From: Marvania coccoides
Lineage: Eukaryota > Chlorophyta > Trebouxiophyceae > Chlorellales > Chlorellaceae
Reading direction: 5' to 3'
NCBI GenBank assembly: GCA_963854735.1
Contig: OY978097.1
Coordinates: 3,100,001-3,164,000, forward strand
Length of the DNA: 64,000 nt
Shown here: positions 10,745-22,026 of the stretch, piece by piece
How positions within the stretch are numbered: the stretch's first letter is position 1
Layout of the letters: each line of letters begins with the position of its first letter
The notes under the pieces: model-generated
Seen by the model: only the letters and a program-made list of their open reading frames with translations
What the model was told of the DNA's origin: nothing
Databases searched by the model: none
Made by a program: the position numbers and the translations under genes

Positions 10745-13700
10745 TTAAAACGCGCTCCAACCTGGGGGCGGCCCGCTCCCTGCCGCCCTTTGGTGTCCAA
10801 ACAGATCGCCTCCAGGCTGCGGCTGTGCCGCCTCGTGGCGCCCCGCCATCGGCAGTGGATCGGCTCCCAACATTTCGCCCAAATCACTGGGCAGCCGAAG
10901 CTGCAAATCCCCCCAGTCGTCGTAATCACCGCTACCGGGGCCTCCTCCACCTGCACCCAGCCCACCACCACCGCCCAGCATCCCTGGCGGCGGCGCCAAT
11001 CCGCCCAAACCGCCAGGGCTGAAAGCCAGCCCTCCCATCCCCATAGGCGATGCGCCCATAGACTGGTGCGCAGGGTAGCCCAGAGAGTGGTGTCCCGACC
11101 CGGGCTGGAAGCCCACAGCGGGGGAGGGCCCCCCCAGGAAGCTGCCGGGAAGCCCTGCTCCCTGCGGCCCAAACAGCTGCGATGTGTGGGGAGGGGGGCG
11201 CGACCCGGAAGGAGGTGAGTTGGGCATCAACGACGGGCCCAGCGACAGCGAAGGGAAGGACGCTGTCAGCTGCGAGGCATGAGGGTGCCCGCCGCCGCCG
11301 CTGCTGTGGCCGCTTGGCGCCAGCGCCTGCATGAGCAGCGAGGACGCAAAGGGGTTGAACTCCGGCGCAGGGGGCTGCTGCTGCTGTTGCTGCTGCATCA
11401 GCGACTCATGCATGCGCGGGGATGCCCCCAGCGGGGACATCGACATGCCCAGAGATTGCAGCTGCGGCAGCGGCAGGCTGTCCTCAGCTGCGCTCTCGCT
11501 GCCCATGCTGCCGTGCGGGAAGGAGGCGGGCACCACAAACGGCCGCGCTTGAGGCGGCCGCGGGGAAAACTGCTGCTGCTGAGCAGGGGGTGCAGCAGGC
11601 AGAGGCACAGCCGGCAGAGCTGACTTGGGCGTGACAGCTGCAGATGCAGCAGCAGCGGGGGTAGGTGCAGGGGCCGCGATGGGCGCCACTGCCGCCGGCG
11701 ACACCAGCGGGCTAGGCCCAGTGGCCGATCCAGGCCGCACGCCGGCCCAGGGCGCTGGCTTGAGCGGCGGCGGCGCTGCCGGTTTCACCGTCGCCACAGG
11801 AACCGCAGTTTTCGGCGCTCCCGCCGCCAGCTTGGCATCTGGGGTGGCTGTCGCGAGCTTGGGCACGGTGGCCACGCCTGCTGCCGCCCTGGCCTTTTTG
11901 TACACCACGGCATCAGGGCCCGGTTTAGCGATCGGGCTTTTGGGGCGCGGCAGCGAGTCCGGCAGCTCAAACGGCGGGTGGGCGAAGCGGCAGCGGTCCT
12001 TGTAGGTGCACCGTCCTCGCACCCAGTCGCGGCACGGCGGAATTTGGCCGCAGGCGCAGGTGTCCCACAGCCGGTTGGTGCGGTTGCAAAAGCAGATCCA
12101 ATCGCCGTAGTACGTGATGATCCGCATCTCCCCGCTGCCTGCCTTGGTGCCCGCTGCCGTCCCAGGCGCTGCGCTCGCTCCAGCCGCGTGTTTGCCACTC
12201 ACCGATGAGATGGGCACAGTGACGACCACCGGAGGCACTGATGGCTCCTTCTTGGCGACCTCCACAGTTTTGGGGCGCGAAGGGGTGCCAGGCGCGGTGC
12301 GGTGCACGATGACCACCCTGGGGGGCGGCTTCTCGGGCGACTTCACGAAGCTGCTGTTGCCGTGGGCGCTGCTGGCGTTGGCGCCGGCGTTTCTCGCGCT
12401 CTTGATCGGCACAGGCACCGTGATCACGGTGGGTTTGCCGGCCTTCCCTCCCTTCGCAGCCTGGCTGCCTCCATTGGACACAGCGGCAGTGGCAGTGGCA
12501 GGAGCAGCAGCAGCGGGCGTTGCCGCTTCTTTCAACGAAGCTTCTTGCGCCTGGCGAATGAGATCCGCCTCCGCCCGCAGCCGGTCCGCCTCCTGGCGCT
12601 CCAGCTCCTGCCTGCGGCGCTCCAGGGCTGCCTCGTACTCAGCATCATTATCTGGGTTCGCAGCATCGCCCTCCGCAGCCTCCGCTCTGTCTCCCTCCGC
12701 TTCCCCATCTCCCTCCCCGCCGCTGATGTCCCCACTGGACGCCGCTTTCCCCTCCTCCTTGCCCCCCTTCTTCCCCGTCTTTCCAGCCTTCTTCTTGGCC
12801 TTTTTGCTCTCGGCGGCCTTCTTGGCCTCCTCCTCCGCCTCCAGCTCTCGCAGCAGGTCCAGCGTGGCCGCCTCGCGGGCAGCAGCTGCGCGCTCCTCCA
12901 GTGCCTGGCGCACGGCCTCCAGCGCGGAGGCTTCCACCGCCTGCCCCGCGTCCACGCAGGCCAGGTCTGCCACCCTCCGCCGATGCTTGTCCAGCTCCTC
13001 ACACCACACTCGCACACGCTCGTCAAGCTCAGCCATCAGGCTCTTGGCCAGACCTGACGAGAAAGGAGATAAATGTTGTTAATTAAATAATTAATTAGTC
13101 AATTTATTTGTTTGTTTATAATTAAAAAAAATGACGAAATGTATCGACAGGTTTGAAGTAAAATAAAAATAAGAACACGACTCACTGGTGCAGCGCAGGT
13201 GTCGGGTAGACTCCTTGGTGGCGGCCCCAGGGGTGTAGCGGTCGTGCAGGGTGAGGATGGCGTCAGCCACGCCCGCCACCACCTGCCACACCGCCTTGAT
13301 GCGAGCGTCAACATACGCGTCAGTCAACTCCTGCCCCTTGTCGCGCTCTTGTGCAGCCAGCACCGCGTGACACGCGCGGTCCAGCGCCTGCCGCCGCTCC
13401 AGGTACCCCTGCAGCTCTGCCCGTCCCTCGTCCAAATCAGAAGCGGCCTCTTCCCGACGCCGCCGGGCACCCGCGCCGTACGTCTCCTCGCTGGCGATGC
13501 GCTCATTGCAGCTGGCGATGTGCGCCTGCAGCTCCTGCACCCGCTCCCGGTGCTCCGCCTCCTTATTGACGCGGTCCAGAAGGTCCCGCTTGCGGTGAAG
13601 CGCAGGGCCCTCCGCCTGCGTCCTCGTCAGCTCAGCTTCAGCGTCCAGCAGGTCCTGCCGGGCCGCACCCAGTGCCGCTTCCACGGTCTGCAGCTCCCGC

Positions 13701-16271
13701 TCAGCCACGTCGCACTCGTGCTGGTCCATGACTTCCGCCAACTCAAGAACGGCAATCTCGCGGTCGATCAGCGCCTGCGCGTACCGAATGGAGCCCTCGT
13801 CCTTGAGCTGGTGGAACCGCTGCAGCTTGCCCAGCGCGCGCTGGCTCCATGCGGCGTCCATGGGCCCGCTGCCGGCGGCTGCCGCCGCCAGCGCAGCGTC
13901 CGCCGCCACCTCGGCGAAAAATTCGTTAGCCTGGGCCCGCAGCGCCGCCACCACGGTGGCATCAAACGACAGAACCGCCTCCACGTCCTCCGCCACGGCC
14001 TCCCGCAGCGTGGTCACGTGGCGCTTGCGGTCCATGGTGGCAGCCAAGTGGCGCCACGTCTCAGCCACCTCGCCACACGCGTCAACCACAGCCGCATCGG
14101 CAGACTTGGCGCCGCACGACATGCGCTGGCGCTCCAGGAACTCGTCCGTGGCGCCGTGGGCCACGTTGCCGTACACCCACTGGAGCAAGTAAGTATCATC
14201 CACCGTCCCCAGATCCAACCAGCTCTTCTGGGCCAAGTGCTCAGCCCACCAGCCCTTTGCAACCACCGCCTCGTTATCCTCAACCTCCGGCAGGTCATAC
14301 AGCGTCGCGCCAGGGCCAGGTGCCGCTGGCGCCGCCGCCACAGCCACAGCACCGCTGCTGTCCCCTTTCAGCGCCAGCTCCTTGCCTGCACCGCTTCCGC
14401 TTCCATTGCCGTTCTTGCTCACGACTCCCCGCTCCGCGTCGTCCTCCTCTTCGCCACCCACGGCCACCAGCGCCACGCAGGTAGGCTGGTAGGTGGCGGG
14501 GTCGCTGTTCCCATCATACCGCCCCAAATGGTGGTGAGGGTGGGGGCTGTACCGCCGCGCCATCAGCGCCAGCAGGTCCTGCAGCTCCGAGGGGCTCAGC
14601 AGGCATAGCGCCAGGCGCAGGTCTTCGGCGTCGCCGTCTGCAGCTGCAGGGCCGCGCAGACGCTCCGTGGCCTCTCGCCGTGCCACGGCCCCCACCGCCA
14701 GGGCGTCCTCGGCGGGCGAAGGGGCGCCGTGCATCAGCCGCTGCGCACGCTGCACCACCCCCGCCAGCGCCACCTCAAACGCAGGGCGGTTGGTGCGCGC
14801 CAAGGCATCAATTCTCGCCGCGATCGCTGCCAGCAGGCCGTCAGCGCCGCTGCGCACTCTGGCCTCAAGTTGGCTCACTTCAGACGACAGCAGCGCTCCT
14901 GCCCCACCTGAAGCCGGCACCAGCGCATCGCTGGAGCTTCCCCCTGCGCCGGTCCCATCGGTGAGGGCGAGCTGCCGCCTGCTGCTGCTGCTGCCTCCGC
15001 TGCCGCCGCTTTCCTCATCGCTGGAACCCATCGAGGGGGTGGGGCTGCCACCAGAGTTGGCTGTCATTGCCTCCGTGCTGGCCACGCTGCCAGACCAGGT
15101 GCGATCCAGCAGCGCGCTGGGCTGAGGCACATGCAGCTGCCACCCAGGCGGCGGCGTCAACGCGCTGCCCCCTGAGTCCCAAGCGCAGCGCAGACACTCC
15201 GTGGCGGAGGGCGCCGCGGCCTCCCCCGCGTGGAAGAACGCCCCCACGATCTCTTGGCCGCAGGAAGAGCACAGCATGGGGGTGTCTTCTGCCGAGTACT
15301 GCACGCCCTCGTGGTATGCGGCTAAATGCTTGAAAAACGCCTCAGAGTCGGCCGTGCGCAGGTCGCAGCACGGGCAGCGCCAGTAGCACGCGTGTCTCGA
15401 GGCGTTGCGCTTCAGCAGGCGCAGCCCGTCGACCACTTCGCGAGCGTTTTCGGCGCCGCCCTCCGTCGTGGCAACCTCGATGACCCGGCACACAGGAGCG
15501 GTCAGCGCGGCCCGCCGAGCATCGGGGGTCATTGAACGCCAGTACCCCTCCACAGCGAGGTACCGCTCCCGTTTGGAGAGCCCCTCTGGGCGGGCTCCGC
15601 CGCTGCCGCTGGCGTGGGCGTTGTTCCCGGCCTTTGAGCGCCTGCGCTTGGCGGAAACGACCGCACCGACGTAGGTGCTGTCGCGGAAGGAGTCCCATCC
15701 CTTGATGACGGAGACGCTGGGCTCGGGCAGCTGGTAGCCTCCCTCCTGGCCGGCGACGCAGTCCAGAGCACCGCCGGTGGCCGGCTTGAGCACCTTGAGG
15801 AGCTCCGCCAGAGTGGCCTGCTGCGACTCCATCTTCTTCTGCAGCTCCTGCAGATTCATGGTCTGCCCCATGAGCACCTGGCTGGCCAGGCGCTGCAAAT
15901 CTTGGTGCTGGGGGGACCTGTGTGTTGGTGGGGCGAGAGCGAAATAATATTTTAGGAGTGAGGATAAACCGGCATAAATTTTCCGCACGCGAGTGGGTAA
16001 TGCGGGGGCGCAACATTAAGATAATTGTGCAGCGCAAAAGGTGGTGCCTTTGAGGAGGAAATTGAACGCCTGAGGCACTTGAACATCATACGATCATAAA
16101 AAAAACTCACCGCCCTCTCAGCAGGTCGCGAAGGATGCTGTTGCACTCTGCTGCTATTTGCGAGGTTGCGTTCAGGCACTGAGCCAGCGTGCCCCTGTCA
16201 ACGGGAGCTCCACCAGAGCTCTCCCTTGCCTCCTGAGGCAATTTTCCCTTTCCCCTGCTCTTCCGCCCCAT
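10745..16271 (-). CDS. Large C2H2 + RanBP2-like + CCCH zinc-finger protein
   Basis: Three exons on the minus strand: 16271-16111, 15917-13186 and 13053-10745, phases 2 and 1, giving 1733 aa. The N-terminal part contains a YLAVEGYWRSMTPDARRAAL helix and a C2H2 finger CPCCDLRTADSEAFFKH, followed by CSSCGQE. This resembles the N-terminus of plant ubiquitin-hydrolase-related/NST1-like proteins, but no protease domain follows. The middle is Ala/Glu-rich coiled coil. The last exon has a highly charged segment (KKAKKKAGKTGKKG), then a RanBP2-like CxC..CxC finger (GDWICFCNRTNRLWDTCACG) directly followed by a CCCH finger C-x7-C-x5-C-x3-H (CRDWVRGRCTYKDRCRFAH), and a long Pro/Gln/Gly-rich tail with a poly-Gln run. 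Adjacent CxC and CCCH fingers suggest RNA binding. The function is unknown. Confidence 0.75.
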
Positions 16272-16643
16272 CTCTTGTCTCTGCGGTGTCACGGTGTAGC
16301 AATGTGCCGCATGCCGAAGGAGCAAAGGTGGTGGCGTGGCTGTTACTTGCTGCGCTCGCGAACAAAAAAAATAATGCTATAGCTATATGCAAAATGTACA
16401 GCCAGCCTCCTCTGTTCGACCGACGCTATCCACAAACAAACACCATATAAATACAATTGAGCGTCTCGACAGGCGTCATCGTCGGAAAAGCGATTCTTAT
16501 TTTTTGCAAATTTCTTTTATTATTTTTGGCTGTTTTTTGGTGGGGTGATTGCAGCTGCACTACGCAGCTACAGCTGCGCATATTTTAATAGTAAACCACC
16601 ATCGCGAGGGGCAGCGTCGGCACTGGGAGCCGAGAACACAAAA
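16272..16643. promoter_or_regulatory. Divergent promoter interval, zinc-finger gene / TSA
   Basis: A 372-bp AT-rich gap between divergent start codons. No defined element is recognised. Confidence 0.4.
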
Positions 16644-17736
16644 ATGCAGACATTTTGTGCTCAGCTTGCAGGAGGGCAGGCTAGAACGCTGAACACAACC
16701 AAAAAGCAGCGCACCGTCACTGCCGCTATTATTCCTGGAAAACGGACGCAGCATCGATTTTGCCAGGCACCGCTGCGGGTGAGGAAAAACGCAGTGATTG
16801 CTATGGCCGCCTCGGTACAAGCCAAGAGCGTCAGCGAGCGCATGGCAGATGTCAAGGCAGCTGGAAAGTGAGTGTGTTGAGCACGCACATTGCCGAAATC
16901 AGGTCGCAACCATCTTTTTGTGGGCCCCATCCCTAGTACATGTCTCGTTTCTGACCCCTTTTCCCCCCCTCATTCCACCCCCCAGGACCGCATTCGTCCC
17001 ATTCTTGATGGCCTGCGATCCCAATCCCGCCACCACCGTCGAGGCCCTCTGCCGCCTCGACGCTTTGGGCGCCGACGTCATTGAGCTGGGCGTACCGTAC
17101 TCTGACCCGCTGGCAGACGGGCCCGTCATCCAAGCCGCAGCCACCCGCGCCCTGCAGGGCGGCGCCACCCTCGACCGCGTCCTCGACGTCGTCCGACAAG
17201 CCACCGCCACGATCAGCGCTCCCGTGGTGCTCTTCACCTACTACAACCCCATCATGGCGCGCGGACTGGACAAGTTTTGCAAGCAGGCGCGGGCAGCAGG
17301 CGCAGCAGGGCTTTTGGTGCCCGACATTCCTCTGGAGGAGACAGTTGAAATTCGCGCAGTGGCGTCGTCGCACGGCCTGGAGCTGGTGCTCCTCACCACG
17401 CCCACCACCCCCGAGCCCCGCATGAAAGCCATTGCGCAGATCAGCCAAGGTTTCGTGTACCTGGTGTCGGTGACTGGGGTCACGGGCGTGAGAGTGAACA
17501 CCGAAGCGAGGGTGGAGGGGCTAATTCACTCGCTCAAGGCGGTGGCAGCTGGGAAGAGCGTGGCGGTGGGATTCGGGGTATCGGGGCCGGAGCAGGCTGT
17601 GGAGTTGAAGGGGTGGGGCGCCGACGGCGTGATTGTGGGCAGCGCGCTGGTGAGGGCGCTGGGAGAGGCAAAGACGCCAGCGGAGGGGCTGCAGCGCATG
17701 GAGGCCCTAGCCAGGAGCATTCGCGATGCCATTTAA
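16644..17736 (+). CDS. TSA1: Tryptophan synthase alpha chain, plastid
   Basis: Cleaves indole-3-glycerol phosphate to indole and glyceraldehyde 3-phosphate, feeding the beta subunit. Two exons: 16644-16867 and 16986-17736, giving 324 aa. The first roughly 55 aa are basic and Ser/Thr-rich, as in a transit peptide. The TIM barrel starts at KTAFVPFLMACDPNP. The catalytic Glu is in DVIELGVPYSDP and the catalytic Asp in YSDPLADGPVIQAA. YYNPIMARGLDKF, GLLVPDIPLEE, TTPTTP, SVTGVTG, VGFGVSGPEQ and GVIVGSALV are all present, so the enzyme looks intact. The usual 'TAGDP' reads MACDP here. Confidence 0.96.
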
Positions 17737-18067
17737 TATTGTGTTTGTTTTGTTATGTGATTTAGGGCACTTGTAACATGAGTATTTTCGTTTCATGCTG
17801 CGTAGAAGTGAAGAATTTGAAAACACAGAGAGGGATAGAAATGCACCCAGGAAAAGTCGGTTATTAAAATAGATTGATATAAATAATTGGTGGCGGCGTA
17901 TCCATGAGCCCCCAAGAAACATAAAGTCTATCACCTAGAATAAAATGAACATGCCGCGGCAAAATTTTCAGCAGCGGCAAAATCAAGCGAAAAAAGACAC
18001 TGGTATTGATACGTTGTTAACGCTGCTGCCTAGTACGTTGTATTCTTCCTCTCTCGCTCTCGCTCTC
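17737..18067. other. Convergent 3' flanks, TSA / small anchored protein
   Basis: Holds the facing 3' ends of two genes. It contains a short TCTC-rich stretch near 18047-18070; nothing else is seen. Confidence 0.5.
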
Positions 18068-18977
18068 TCAAGGCAGCCCCTGCGACGCTCGCATGTAGAT
18101 GAAGAGTAGCGTTGCGGAAGACGAAAGCAATGCAAAGAACGCCAAGATCGTGCGAGGGTCCGTCCAGGACCGCCTCCTGCGCCTGATACGCCGCCGCACT
18201 TGCTCCACGGGCGTGAGGGCATCTCTGCGAATCGTGACATTGAATTGTTAGAGATACCACGGCAAATGATTTTCTAGTACTTTACTATCATTAAAGCAGC
18301 CGAAAAAATTAATAGAACTCTACTCACTTTGTGGTCAATGGAAGGGTGGTTTGGGCGAAGAGCGACGGGAAGATGCGCTTGGCCGTGCGCTGCAGCCGCG
18401 ACTGTCGCTTGGCGTACTTTCCTTCATGGTCGCTGTCGCCGTCGGAACCGCCACCTGCAGCAGGCGTAATCTCGCTGGGGTACGCCCCGCCGTAGCCGCT
18501 GCCGTTGGAAGGGCGGGCTGCCGCCTGCAGTAGAGTGTTTTCATTGCATTAATCATCACAGCAAGCTGAGAAAAACATAACAGGCGGGGAAAATCGGCGG
18601 TTTACGCCATGAACAGAGATGTCAGGGCCTTGCCTCTGTGACGTAGAGTTCGTCGATGTCCTGCAGCTGATCTAGCATCACCACTCGCTCCCCTGTGGAG
18701 GCCAGGAAGACGTCCCCAACCCCAGCCAGCTTGAGCTTGGTTTGCACCTGCCCAAGGAACACGTCCCAGCTGCCATGCTCTGGAATTGGTACAGCCACCT
18801 TGCGCTTGGGCTTGGCATCTTTCACGCTGACAAACACTAGGCGCGAGGCGTCCTGCAACCAGGAAAAAAATGTTTTTGGCAAGAGGTGATCGAGCGGGGT
18901 TTGACGACGAAGGCTTGATCATCTCATCAGCTCCTCACCAGATCTTGTTGTGAGACTCCTAAACCTGCCGATGCCAT
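18068..18977 (-). CDS. Small C-terminally anchored membrane protein with beta-grasp-like N-domain
   Basis: Four exons on the minus strand: 18977-18939 (13 codons), 18852-18634, 18524-18328 and 18224-18068, giving 203 aa with consistent phases. The N-terminal segment (RLVFVSVKDAKPKRKVAVPI ... WDVFLGQVQTKLKL ... VFLASTGERVVMLDQLQDID ... ELYVTE) has the strand-helix-strand pattern of doublecortin/KHA-type ubiquitin-like domains. A Gly/Ser linker follows, then a very basic stretch (RRRIRRRRRSW) and one hydrophobic helix (ILAFFALLSSSATLLFIYM) eight residues from the stop, suggesting tail anchoring with the N-domain in the cytosol. Intron 2 uses a GC donor (GAG|GCAAGG). The role is unknown; the domain assignment is by pattern only. 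Confidence 0.7.
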
Positions 18978-19859
18978 TTTTGTTCGTTGTTGCACAATAA
19001 ATTTCCTCTTCAACCAACAATATTTATCGATGTTTTGAAAGAAGGAGTATCCGTGCCGGAGTGTCTGGCCCGTTCAAAATAAATATATATTTTTAAACGG
19101 CTCTTGAAGATAGAATCAGCGGGACGACAGTAAAAAAAAAATTTTAGTGTGCAGGTGCCGAGCGAAGTCGAGTGGAAAGAGTGTTTTTGCCCAAGGAAGC
19201 TGGCTGTGAGCCCAATGCTGGGTTGTACGTAGCATGGCAGGACTTCTCTTGCGCCGCGAGGCCATTAATTTGCGTTGACTAACATCGCACTGCAAGGAAG
19301 AGCGAGGCGGAGAATGTGCTGGCGGCGGTTTCGCCTAAGAAGAAGCGTTTGAAGCGGCTTGATATTGTGCTGGGGAGCTGGTCAGCTCGCCGCAGTACCC
19401 AACTCGAAACTAATTTATGCTGACAGCAGCTGCACAAAGAAATGCGGATGATTGTTCGCCGGCGGTTTGTTGGGCCCGCCCGCTCTATTCCACATGCCTC
19501 ACCTCCCCCTTCTCCCTCAGCATGAAACTCCTTTCGATTTTCATAAGTGCTATTTATGACTCAACACGCCAATAGAGCGTAGGGCTGGGCAATTCTTTGC
19601 AGCACCGCAACGATGTGCAACGATGGTATATTATTTGTCAGACCTTGAGACACTGACTGCAGGGGGCGGCAGAGCTGTCACAAAGAAAGGATATGTGATG
19701 TATATAAATGTATGATCCCGTACGAATAATAGGCTTTCTTTCTCTACAACTTTCTTCTTTCTCCAACTACCAAAAAATTTAGGCCAAGCCACGCACGCGG
19801 TCGGTACCATTATAAATTATCAACTACATATTCAGTCCGGGTGTCAAACTTCCCAAGTC
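18978..19859. other. Long divergent interval with possible orphan exons
   Basis: Holds promoters for the anchored-protein gene (left) and the MFS carrier (right). A GC-rich stretch at about 19155-19423 looks exon-like and is listed separately. The rest is AT-rich without recognisable elements. Confidence 0.5.
19155..19423 (+). pseudogene. Possible orphan exon pair (gene relic)
   Basis: Two open blocks, 19155-19228 and 19297-19423, are each preceded by a usable acceptor (GTGCAG, GCAAG) and joined in phase across GTAGCA...GCAAG. The joined reading is VPSEVEWKECFCPRKLAVSP, MLGCT, then KSEAENVLAAVSPKKKRLKR, LDIVLGSW, ending at a stop. GC content and codon use resemble real exons of the region. 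No upstream exon or start codon is visible. It is either the 3' end of a decayed nuclear protein (basic PKKKRLKR patch) or chance. Confidence 0.3.
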
Positions 19860-22026
19860 ATGGCGAAGGATAAGCAATCGTCGTCCGAGATGACCACCGC
19901 TGCTTGGACATCTGTCGTTCTGGTGGCTGGAATCGGCACGGTGAGCAACTCAAGTATTCCAGCTCTGCGGAGTCTGCCCCGATACTCTGTCTGCGGCGTT
20001 TCCCTCCCTCCCTCTCTAACCACCAACCATCGAATAGCACCCCCATCTAATTCTCGCTCTTTTCTCTCCTCTTGCAGATCCTTGAGTGGTACGATTGGCT
20101 GGCGCACGTTGTCTATATTAATTCGCGCTGCCGCCCACATCCTAATTCAGCCTTAATTTCATTTCGTTCGCCCATCTTGCACAGATCTAATTGACGACAT
20201 GCTATTTTTCCTTATTTTTCCTGCAGGTTTGACTTCTACATCTACAGTAAGTACTCATAATGCACGCGATAGGGCTTTGAGCCCATCATTTGCCTGTTCT
20301 CAGCCCCACCCACCCACTAACTAACTTACCGCTCGAACACTCCAAACCCGCTCAAATTAACCCTTTCCGCCTCCCCCTCCCACCTTTACAGCGCAATTGA
20401 GCAGCGTCCTGACCAAAGTGTTTTTTCCAGCGGAGAATGCCACTGCCCAGGCGCTGGCCTACTGGGGCGTTTTTGCAGCAGCTTTCGTTGTGCGCCCTCT
20501 CGGAGCCCTGCTCTTTGGCCACATCGGCGATTCAGCAGGCCGAAACAAGACGCTCACAATCAGGTTAGTTTTCTTTCGAACTGCTGAGCTCGCATTCTCC
20601 CCCCCCCCCCCCCCACACACACACAAAACACATATCAACGCCGCTCACACGCAATAAATTCTCCCATCTCTCTGCAGTATCATTTGCATGGCTGTGCCCA
20701 CCTTCCTCATCGGCTGTCTGCCCACGTATGGCACTGGGAACTACTTCATCAGCCCTCCTATTCTGGCGCCCATCTCCCTTGCCGTCTTGCGCATGCTCCA
20801 GGTGCGCTGAGATTGTCTTTCTTCCCCTCTCAACCTACAAAACTATCTAAAATTTCTCGATTAAATGCTCCCCCTGTTTTTCTTCTCCCCTTTTTCAGGG
20901 CCTGGCCATGGGTGGCGAGTTCGGCAGCGCAGTCATTTACATCTCCGAGCTTGCCAGCCCCAAGCGCCGTGGCCTCTTCGTGACCTTACTCCAGAGCACC
21001 GTCAACATCGGCATGGTACTGGCCACCCTGCTGGTCATGCTCCTCGAAAACACCATCTCACCGTACGATATGCTGGTGTGGGGCTGGCGAATTCCCTTCC
21101 TGCTGGCCTTCTGCACTGCTATGCTCGGCTTTGTGCTGCGCCGCGGCATGCCCGAGCCCCACGCCTTCCTCGAGGCTGCGCGCGCTGAAAAGGCTGCCTT
21201 GGCCGCCAACGACATGGAGACCGCCGCCTCTACCAAGGGAGACATCGACTACAGCGTGAAGGTCGAAGTCGAAGGCAGCCTGCGCACCCGCTTCCAAGTC
21301 ACCGCCTCGCCGCCTCACCACGTCCCCGCCAGCCAGCCGAGCATTGATGTGGAGGAGGAGGATGGAAACTACGTCCAGAAGTCCCACTCAAAGGTGCCCA
21401 TTGTTCGCCTGCTGAAGAACAACTGGGCCGGCGTCCTCATCCAGATCTGCTACATGGCCTGGGTGTCTGGCGCCTTCTACATCGTCGTCTCTTGGCTGGC
21501 TGCATCCCTGAAGAAGAGCGGGATGCCTGTCATTCAGGCCCAGGGCATCCTCATCGTGTCGCTGCTCTTCAACGCGGTCGGACTCATCGGCATGGGTCAT
21601 GCTTTCGACCGCGGCATGAAGGCTATTTACGCCAACGTAATGATCGTGGTGATCGGCGCAGGCGTCGGCTTTGGCGTGTTCTACGGCGTCGGTACGAGCT
21701 ACACTGCTGCCTGGTGCCTGGTGTGCCTCATTCAACTCATCGTGGGTGCTGCCATGGCCATCGTCGTGCTGCCCTGCACCCGCATTTACTCGCCTCTGGA
21801 GCGCACCACCGGCTTCTCTTTTGGCTACAACTGCGGTTATGGCGTGCTGGGCGGGCTTTCCCCCATGATTGTCACCGCCATCAAGGCAAGTCTGGCCACT
21901 GGGACACAGGTATTTGCGCCTGCTATTTGGCTGCTGGCGCTCGGCAGCCTGTCCCTCATTGGCTCCGTGCTGTTGCGCTTCTACAACCCGCGTTTGAACA
22001 AGCCTTTCGTCGGCCACATTGAGTAG
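19860..22026 (+). CDS. MFS transporter, metabolite:H+ symporter (MHS)-like
   Basis: Six exons: 19860-19940, 20078-20088 (11 nt), 20227-20246 (20 nt), 20392-20563, 20678-20801 and 20899-22026, giving 511 aa. Only this set keeps the frame, and it rebuilds the family's first-helix motif ILEWFDFYIYTQLSSV across three splices. Also visible are VVRPLGALLFGHIGDSAGRN (motif A), RMLQGLAMGGEFGSAVIY, the RRGLF..LLQSTVNIGMV block and about 12 hydrophobic segments. MHS carriers such as ProP, KgtP and ShiA import osmolytes, dicarboxylates or aromatic acids with protons. They are chiefly bacterial, so an ancient transfer is possible. The substrate is unknown. A C-run plus CA repeat lies in intron 4 (about 20601-20627). 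Confidence 0.88.

Noticed and set aside
12114..13082. Long plus-strand frame of 322 codons opposite the zinc-finger gene
   Set aside because: Shadow of the Ala/Glu-rich minus-strand exon; composition is Ser/Ala with no family signature.
13091..13185. Separate small gene ending the 965-codon frame at 13091
   Set aside because: That tail (SCSYFYFTSNLSIHF) is read-through of an AT-rich intron; donor GTGAGT at 13185 joins in phase to 13053.
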